Shown piece by piece: positions 62,001 through 64,000 of a stretch of DNA of 64,000 nt; the first letter of the stretch is position 1; every line of letters starts with the position of its first letter. The translations under genes and the position numbers were made by a program. The stretch comes from Elysia chlorotica (Eukaryota; Mollusca; Gastropoda; Plakobranchidae): assembly GCA_003991915.1 (NCBI GenBank), contig RQTK01000666.1, positions 164,894-228,893 of the forward strand. The letters are read 5' to 3'. Below the pieces are notes generated by a model, which was not told the DNA's origin, did no database searches, and saw only the letters and a program-made list of their open reading frames with translations.

Positions 62001-64000
62001 GTCACAAACTTACTTTTTCAAACTCAAAATGATTTTTGGAATTTCTTTCTCTGTATGATCATAAAATCATATCCAGAGTATTTATACTCATACATATTTG
62101 ATAGTATTATTAATCTCTTCTCTCCTTTTGTTTCTATCTGATATAACATTTTTTTATAGAAATACACTTAAAAAACACTGAAAAGAAAATATTAAACAAA
62201 ATCTAACAACTAACGTTTAAACATAAAGTGTGTCTCTTTAAATATCAACCAAAATACCAATATAAATCTTTAAAAAAATCTAAAGCCAGTTTTTTAAAGT
62301 GTTTTTTTTTCTGCCATCTGATTCTTGTTATACAGGGTTTCTTCTGTGTATTAGATTACAGCTATGTCGTCATTGCAAAAACTAGTTTTAATCTTGATTC
62401 ATGTTTTTATACAATCAAATTTTTATTTTAAATACTCTTCACGTGTATCATATTCTTGTGGATAATAAAAACTGTTCTTGAGGCACGTATTCACCTTTTT
62501 ACGTTCACGATGGTAAGTATCCACCCCTCAACGTCTTATTTTCCTGTGGTGTGAGTGATCATCTATTTAATTTTCTATAGGCTGTAGGTTCATAGCGTTT
62601 GTTACTACCACAAACGATGAGGGCTTGGTCTACAATGACGGAAAGTGGCACTCGTTTGAAGCAATGAGAACTGGGATTTATGGAACGGTTACTGTCGATG
62701 AGATATGGACTGGTGAGAACAATATGTTACTTTACAACAGACATTCTGATTTGACCCAATGGAATATATGTTATTGAGGAAGGGGCAGAATGAAAACCTG
62801 TCAGGCCTAAAAGTCGAGTGCTAGCATTAAAACTCGGCCTTTAAAATTTCGTGGACATTAAAACTCAAAACGCTAGGAACTCCAGTTATCAGGTGTTTTT
62901 TTTTCCAACTTTTCCATTTTCTCGACTCTTTAGATATACACTGAACTTAACTAATTTTACCATTTTTTACTACGATTTATCAGTGTATGCTATTTCTCTG
63001 GTACTCTATTGATGCCTGTCATTTTTTATTCAAACTTTATGACAAATTATCCTTAACATAAAATTGACTATAAACTGTTCTTTATAATTGGTGCCCCTGG
63101 ACTACATCATCATTACAATGTATTCCTTTTATCCTCAGTGTATATGTAATTTGGTTCAATAACCTTCAGATGTACCAATTTGAAAAAAAATCGACAACAA
63201 CCAATAGGATTTTTTTGCACAATGCAAGTAACTTTAAACTTATCATTGACTCTAAATTTGAATGTAAAATCATAAAAAATCATATTTAAAGAGAACTACA
63301 TACTCAATCTTTTCTCACAGTTGAAAACGTATGGCTTTTGTCTATCTAGGCGATAGTTACATCCGAGACCCATCGTGCCAGGGAACCAGTATCATAGGAC
63401 CGACGGAGGCGGTGTATGTTGGGGGATTCCCGCCAGACTTTGTCCTGCGCCGAACGGATGGCACCAGACGGGTATGCGAAAATACGCCCTTTGATAGTTG
63501 TACATCTTTTATTCCTCTGCGAGCGCAGTACGTTATCCGGTGAAGGCAACCTGAGTGAGATTTGATTAGTGAGCTATTTTATTGAACTGTTAGACTTGAC
63601 TAAACCAGTTTACATTTTTCTATGTAGATTGAAATAAATTAATGTTCTCCATGTATCATACTGCCTAATACTAAAATTTAATAAAATTAAAACCATTGTT
63701 ATCCTCAAAATGCAAATAGTGTTCACATTTTTTCGATTCGTCGACTTCGCCTTCGGTTTTTTTAAGCCTTAATCTTTACCTAAAGATGAAGGTATCTCAT
63801 CCGCCTTTTTATCTCTGTAAACTGAACGTTTACCATGGGTAGGTGGAGACATCGGCGCTGGAGGGCTGTATTGACAGCATAGAGATCATGATGCAGATGT
63901 ACCCTGAGCAAATCTGGCAAAAGCTGGACTGGACCAAGGGCGTCACTAACGACCTGGCCTTCTTAAACTGGCAGGGATGTCCAATCAACTTGGAGTCTGG
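33931..64000 (+). CDS. USH2A: Usherin orthologue, 5' portion (gene-level entry; continues past the window)
   Basis: Large extracellular matrix/membrane protein. In vertebrates it forms ankle links of hair-cell stereocilia and the periciliary complex of photoreceptors; the invertebrate role is unknown. I traced 28 exon positions (33931 to 64000) with GT-AG introns and unbroken phase, giving about 1,725 codons. Domain order: signal peptide, Cys-rich N-terminus, LamG-like domain (exons 2-6), laminin N-terminal domain (6-8), ten laminin-EGF repeats (9-16), FN3 domains 1-4 (17-23), a half FN3 (24) running into LamG (24-28). Number and order equal the first third of vertebrate long usherin, including the interrupted FN3 before LamG. 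One LamG segment is encoded by two alternative exons (26a, 26b). The end is missing: further LamG, many FN3, transmembrane and PDZ-binding tail are expected to the right. Neighbours show no functional link. Confidence 0.95.
34276..34805. repeat. 28-bp minisatellite, about 19 units, in usherin intron 1
   Basis: The unit contains TTGTACTAAGATAAGAAGTC followed by CTCAAC. Most units are nearly identical and decay towards both ends. AGATAAG, a match to the GATA-factor site WGATAR, and TACTAAG recur in most copies. It begins about 25 bp after the exon 1 donor. Confidence 0.95.
34830..34950 (+). mobile_element. tRNA-like SINE head
   Basis: GAGGTAGCGTCGATAGTCC resembles box A and AAGGTTCGAGTCTTAG carries box B, with spacing like the other SINE copies. 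The body is not recognisable. Confidence 0.5.
35098..35165 (-). mobile_element. LINE 3' tail
   Basis: GATAAGATAAGATAAGATAG followed by CCCTTTATTAATTCCTCGAG is the reverse complement of a common non-LTR retrotransposon 3' end (purine-rich block, AATAAAG, then a short tandem repeat). The coding part is not visible upstream. Confidence 0.6.
35560..35935. repeat. Degenerate AT-rich repeat region before usherin exon 2
   Basis: Loose recurrences of ATTGACATTAAT, AATCATTGAT and their inversions, without a fixed period. They may form hairpins; nothing coding is present. Confidence 0.6.
35970..36174 (+). CDS. USH2A: Usherin exon 2: start of LamG-like domain
   Basis: 205 bp, phase 1 in and 2 out. It encodes SGDCVVADIVNTRP and CFLQPRASPRLDATG, then the beta strand FTLTAWLWLDSP, equivalent to the FTLAVWL segment of vertebrate usherin. 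Donor GG|GTAGGG. Confidence 0.92.
36175..42563. other. Usherin intron 2 (6.4 kb)
   Basis: SINE material at its start; otherwise AT-rich with no recognised exon. A plus-strand frame at 38349-38612 (87 codons, beginning MTQSIFSDCKMGQ) is the only one with mixed composition. It lacks splice context and family resemblance. Confidence 0.6.
36255..36500 (-). mobile_element. SINE copy in usherin intron 2
   Basis: It contains CAACATCAGCATTATATACT, GGCCCCAAGACTAAAGTCTG, GGGGATACCATGACATCTG and CACCGATCCAGTCAGTAGG, antisense. A second tRNA-like scrap is at 36735-36800 (GATTCAAACCGTGGACCACC). Confidence 0.8.
42564..42729 (+). CDS. USH2A: Usherin exon 3: LamG-like domain
   Basis: 166 bp, ending in phase 0. 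It reads TVLEKVSSSGEPLFSLQ ... IPMVKWTHITLQ; the W-x-H-(I/L) strand is typical of LamG folds. Confidence 0.93.
44158..44287 (+). CDS. USH2A: Usherin exon 4: LamG-like domain
   Basis: 130 bp, phase 0 in and 1 out. It reads VHDVAASFYINGPGDN, then DGPGSYRVGQAGDG. Its 3' end and donor (GGCGACG|GTTAGT) are the seed of the minisatellite that follows. Confidence 0.93.
44288..45420. repeat. 53-bp minisatellite derived from the exon 4-intron 4 junction
   Basis: About 21 units with a 53-bp period (for example 44331, 44384, 44437). A typical unit has GGGTGGTAACG|GTGAGTACTC, then CAGTGTCTGAAGGCACTGTG and TCTTATGAA. The last units keep GGGTCCTACAGGGTGGGCCA and GGATGGCGACGGTGGGC, almost exactly the exon 4 end, so the array grew by duplication of the junction. 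About 12 units contain an intact GTGAGT. Confidence 0.95.
45762..45825 (+). CDS. USH2A: Usherin exon 5: end of LamG-like domain
   Basis: 64-bp exon, phase 1 in and 2 out, reading GNQFIGRVQDLKFYAVALSN, matching the FVGRMQDFRLYQVALTN strand of the vertebrate protein. Confidence 0.94.
46368..46445 (+). mobile_element. tRNA-like SINE head
   Basis: ATCAATCGGTTAGTGCCTTG and CACGTTTCGAATCTCAG resemble boxes A and B; no body follows. Confidence 0.45.
46777..47047 (+). CDS. USH2A: Usherin exon 6: LamG/laminin N-terminal domain boundary
   Basis: 271 bp, ending in phase 0. It reads REIAQLYTGAFPSVRIQS, CRCQSIYSRIKPG, RLARNAHPLEYLNDGD and MWISSYINQVEIEVDLGDQ. NDGDxxxxWxS and the (I/V)xVDL strand mark the laminin N-terminal (domain VI) fold. 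Confidence 0.95.
47520..47707 (+). CDS. USH2A: Usherin exon 7: laminin N-terminal domain
   Basis: 188 bp, phase 0 in and 2 out. It reads VFYVGLQFYSPQPKAVTI, WQDWQFYADDCQKRF and PDGVNCLQFG, as in laminin domain VI (W-x-x-(W/Y)-Q-Y/F-(F/Y)-A-x-x-C). Confidence 0.96.
48082..48300 (+). CDS. USH2A: Usherin exon 8: laminin N-terminal domain, end
   Basis: 219 bp. It reads TFNLLAPDPVGRPG, NDFYGTPDLHDFVRARKVKV and YYAVHEFFVTAR, the standard closing strands (YYAVxEFxVxGR) before the EGF repeats. The final Gly is replaced by Ala. Confidence 0.96.
48607..48700 (+). CDS. USH2A: Usherin exon 9: laminin-EGF repeat 1
   Basis: 94 bp, ending in phase 0. It reads CDCNGHASSCN ... YTCACLASSNTQGAR, the first laminin-type EGF module (CxCxGHAxxC). 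Confidence 0.95.
48758..48840 (-). mobile_element. tRNA-like SINE head in usherin intron 9
   Basis: Reverse complemented: GAGGCCCAGTGGTAGAGCGC (box A) and CCTGGTTCAATCCCC (box B). This is the cleanest tRNA-like pair in the window, but it lacks a full cloverleaf. Confidence 0.65.
49214..49277. repeat. 18-bp tandem repeat, 3.5 copies
   Basis: Units of CAATTTCACCCATACAGT in usherin intron 9; the third carries a C-to-A style change (AAACAGT) and the last is cut short. Confidence 0.9.
49615..49941 (+). CDS. USH2A: Usherin exon 10: laminin-EGF repeats 1-3
   Basis: 327 bp, phase 0 to 0. It completes repeat 1 (CDTCKPLFNNKPFHKGDN), holds repeat 2 (CLCNRHAESCVYN, the GGGGVCVNCQHNTAGRYCE signature) and opens repeat 3 (CQSCACSAAGTVGKET). 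The Gly-rich GGGGVC loop is as in vertebrate usherin. Confidence 0.97.
50361..50556 (+). CDS. USH2A: Usherin exon 11: laminin-EGF repeats 3-4
   Basis: 196 bp, phase 0 in and 1 out. It reads VGGQCTCKANVEGRACDRC, CLPCSCNRLGVSQGD and LTGQCNCKANVQG. Confidence 0.96.
51022..51318 (+). CDS. USH2A: Usherin exon 12: laminin-EGF repeats 4-6
   Basis: 297 bp, phase 1-1. It finishes repeat 4 (CDECKNGFFSL), holds repeat 5 (CNCNPVGSTSIYCD ... VKCDQCKDGFFNF) and most of repeat 6 (CLCNPQGKESGTVCD). Confidence 0.97.
51571..51819 (+). CDS. USH2A: Usherin exon 13: laminin-EGF repeats 6-8
   Basis: 249 bp, phase 1-1. It reads YCDRCKEGTYSFGAS, repeat 7 (CPCNAAGTVNGTGACN ... GCDRCKPNTFGL) and the start of repeat 8 (CRSCDCDPTG). 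Confidence 0.97.
52464..52562 (+). CDS. USH2A: Usherin exon 14: laminin-EGF repeat 8
   Basis: 99 bp, phase 1-1, reading TQTSSASICDQNTGNC and LSNRQGRRCDSCAQ. Skipping would be frame-neutral. Confidence 0.95.
52830..53016 (+). CDS. USH2A: Usherin exon 15: laminin-EGF repeats 8-9
   Basis: 187 bp. It reads FYLNTNGGCLACACHPTG, SGQCECKAGDTGVAGKSC and DRCLPTFYNFNARLG. I place the donor at GT|GTATGT, which gives the phase required by exon 16 and a Val before CEPC. Confidence 0.92.
54127..54290 (+). CDS. USH2A: Usherin exon 16: laminin-EGF repeat 10
   Basis: 164 bp. It reads CEPCRCLPAGSLNETCN, VTGQCDCKELVTGRACDSC and QLDANNPFGC, closely matching the tenth repeat of the vertebrate protein (GALNETC, CKQFVTG, LDVNN-GC). 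A (CA)n run lies at 54059-54083 in the preceding intron. Confidence 0.97.
55075..55224 (+). CDS. USH2A: Usherin exon 17: FN3 domain 1, first half
   Basis: 150 bp, phase 1-1. It reads PSQQPPPEYTSRTSTTMS, LRWDVPDNPNGVLTSYKVF. W and PNG are the FN3 B-C strand landmarks. Confidence 0.95.
55251..55605 (-). mobile_element. SINE pair flanked by a 40-bp direct repeat, usherin intron 17
   Basis: A well-preserved antisense body (CAGCAGCACTATATAGGC, GGACGGGCCCCAAGACGG, CTGCCACACACGAGACAGG, GGATACCATGACTCCTGTC) at about 55290-55424 is followed by a more diverged one to about 55600. GACTGTATCAACAAA and ATTGATTGGTTTGGTTTGT precede both, 174 bp apart. Confidence 0.85.
56046..56191 (+). CDS. USH2A: Usherin exon 18: FN3 domain 1, second half
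   Basis: 146 bp, ending in phase 0. It reads DTGLQPYTKYTYRIEVSN then SHGSTSSAPVVFQTLAG. L-x-P-(Y/F)-T-x-Y is the FN3 E-F landmark. Confidence 0.96.
56456..56595. repeat. (GA)n-(GATA)n-(GA)n compound microsatellite
   Basis: It sits about 60 bp upstream of usherin exon 19, so its length could influence the intron's 3' end. Confidence 0.95.
56657..56800 (+). CDS. USH2A: Usherin exon 19: FN3 domain 2, first half
   Basis: 144 bp, phase 0 to 0. It reads VSDVRARSAFCSWTPPSALN then GPLVNYAVLSRKSS. The usual Leu before the core W is Cys (FCSW). Confidence 0.93.
57359..57557 (+). CDS. USH2A: Usherin exon 20: FN3 domain 2 end and domain 3 start
   Basis: 199 bp, phase 0 in and 1 out. It reads LSPYTRYSLAVRTCTPGGC, then PEGQRPPTITAVDGAALL and VQWEPPLKPN. 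CTxGGC is a recurring usherin FN3 signature. Confidence 0.96.
57935..58198 (+). CDS. USH2A: Usherin exon 21: rest of FN3 domain 3
   Basis: 264 bp (88 codons), phase 1-1. It reads GIINFYELWFRGAPGADG, a long insert-like loop and LEPFTEYQFQVLAENDAG. The acceptor is (TG)n then CAG with no pyrimidine tract. Skipping would delete most of FN3 domain 3 without a frameshift. Confidence 0.95.
58595..58770 (+). CDS. USH2A: Usherin exon 22: FN3 domain 4, first half
   Basis: 176 bp, ending in phase 0. It reads VPRFVAPPTVTGTSSTEL, SISWVTPRPQDILGVVQTF and NPVTDPFGPPYIWK. Confidence 0.94.
58990..59100. repeat. (TC)n microsatellite
   Basis: About 85 bp of CT units in usherin intron 22. Confidence 0.95.
59247..59391 (+). 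CDS. USH2A: Usherin exon 23: FN3 domain 4, second half
   Basis: 145 bp, phase 0 in and 1 out. It reads MIYQGDGTIFQHTVSALTPY and HTFVLEACNGVGCANS, matching the vertebrate EFTITLCNSVGC strand. Confidence 0.95.
59690..59815 (-). mobile_element. Diverged SINE body, usherin intron 23
   Basis: It contains CGGACCCCAAGATTAAAGTC, CAACAATTTTACCTGCTGG and ACTCCTATATCAGCCTGTCA in the antisense order of the family. Confidence 0.7.
59894..60121 (+). CDS. USH2A: Usherin exon 24: half FN3 leading into LamG
   Basis: 228 bp, phase 1-1. It reads VPEGVRNPKAEGFNTTAMR, ISWDEPLFPNGPPPNYRVE, then TRFTGGGHYRFQPDVIPQG. The FN3 breaks off after the first sheet and the LamG strand (G-x-x-(Y/C)-x-(F/R)) begins, as in vertebrate usherin. 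Confidence 0.96.
60656..60784 (+). CDS. USH2A: Usherin exon 25: LamG
   Basis: 129 bp, phase 1-1. It reads GIRFRFRLESGTGILLFSA, SSSQEEFVAVQFVNGRP and RFLFDTQ, the LamG core FxFRTxxxxGxLLxxA and LxxGxxxFxFD strands. Confidence 0.96.
61511..61654 (+). CDS. USH2A: Usherin exon 26a: LamG strand segment, alternative copy A
   Basis: 144 bp, phase 1-1. It reads GPGSCSAVTSIDYDSYSN then SGFHTLEISRRASTGYLLV and DGYFRG. It fills the same LamG position as 26b: H-x-(L/F)-E-x-x-R ... G-x-(L/V)-x-VD-x-x-x-x-G. Acceptor AACTTCAG lacks a good pyrimidine tract. A 32-bp motif containing AGCCGTGTTT(A/T)CAGTAA is duplicated upstream at about 61401 and 61468. Confidence 0.85.
62581..62712 (+). CDS. USH2A: Usherin exon 26b: LamG strand segment, alternative copy B
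   Basis: 132 bp, phase 1-1. It reads GCRFIAFVTTTNDEGLVYN then DGKWHSFEAMRTGIYGTV and TVDEIWTG. It is closer than 26a to the single vertebrate exon (TTTND, DGKWH). Acceptor AATTTTCTATAG is good, donor G|GTGAGA. Confidence 0.92.
63350..63471 (+). CDS. USH2A: Usherin exon 27: LamG
   Basis: 122 bp, ending in phase 0. It reads DSYIRDPSCQGTSIIGPTE then AVYVGGFPPDFVLRRTDG. VYVGGxP is the LamG signature strand. Confidence 0.95.
63843..64000 (+). CDS. USH2A: Usherin exon 28: end of first LamG, truncated by the window
   Basis: Acceptor CATGGGTAG. It reads VETSALEGCIDSIEIMMQMY, IWQKLDWTKGVTN and NWQGCPINLESG, the closing GCxxxIxI strand and final Cys of LamG. The exon is still open at 64000. Confidence 0.95.
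   Translation, partial: METSALEGCIDSIEIMMQMYPEQIWQKLDWTKGVTNDLAFLNWQGCPINLES

Overview
The window looks like AT-rich, intron-rich nuclear DNA from an invertebrate, most likely a gastropod mollusc. The basis is indirect: compact GC-rich exons in long AT-rich introns, very abundant microsatellites, a multi-copy tRNA-derived SINE, and a secreted protein combining a PAN/Apple-like N-terminus with a C-type lectin domain, a layout I associate with gastropods. The species cannot be named from sequence alone. One run of N (23120-24010) is an assembly gap between two microsatellites.

Layout. (1) 1-3740: intergenic, with a 127-bp tandem duplication. (2) 3741-13749, minus strand: a CYP2-clan cytochrome P450 in nine recognisable, phase-consistent exons. 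The exon expected between the first and second is not visible. (3) 13750-19396: intergenic, with microsatellites, SINE pieces and a LINE-like ORF. (4) 19397-22976, plus strand: candidate exons of an unrecognised gene. The last two are well supported, the first two less so. An antisense non-LTR retrotransposon fragment lies among them. (5) 24264-25675, plus strand: the last two exons of a PAN plus C-type lectin gene with a galactose-type QPD motif. Its first exon is probably in the N gap. (6) 25676-33930: microsatellites, an inverted repeat, a hAT-like remnant, SINEs, and a GC-rich block ending in a splice donor that may be the usherin 5' leader exon. (7) 33931-64000, plus strand: the 5' part of an usherin (USH2A) orthologue. 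I resolve 28 exon positions with matching phases, plus one extra alternative exon. The gene runs off the right edge.

The usherin product has the vertebrate domain order: signal peptide, Cys-rich N-terminus, LamG-like domain, laminin N-terminal (VI) domain, ten laminin-EGF repeats, four FN3 domains, then a half FN3 leading into the first C-terminal LamG domain. About 1,725 codons lie in the window.

Most interesting observations: two homologous phase 1-1 exons in tandem inside usherin LamG, which look mutually exclusive; a 53-bp minisatellite grown out of an usherin exon-intron junction, so that about a dozen units carry a GTGAGT donor; a frame-neutral FN3 exon whose 3' splice site is a (TG)n tract; a 28-bp minisatellite with a GATA-type site in most units; and the unrecognised exon chain at 19.4-23 kb.
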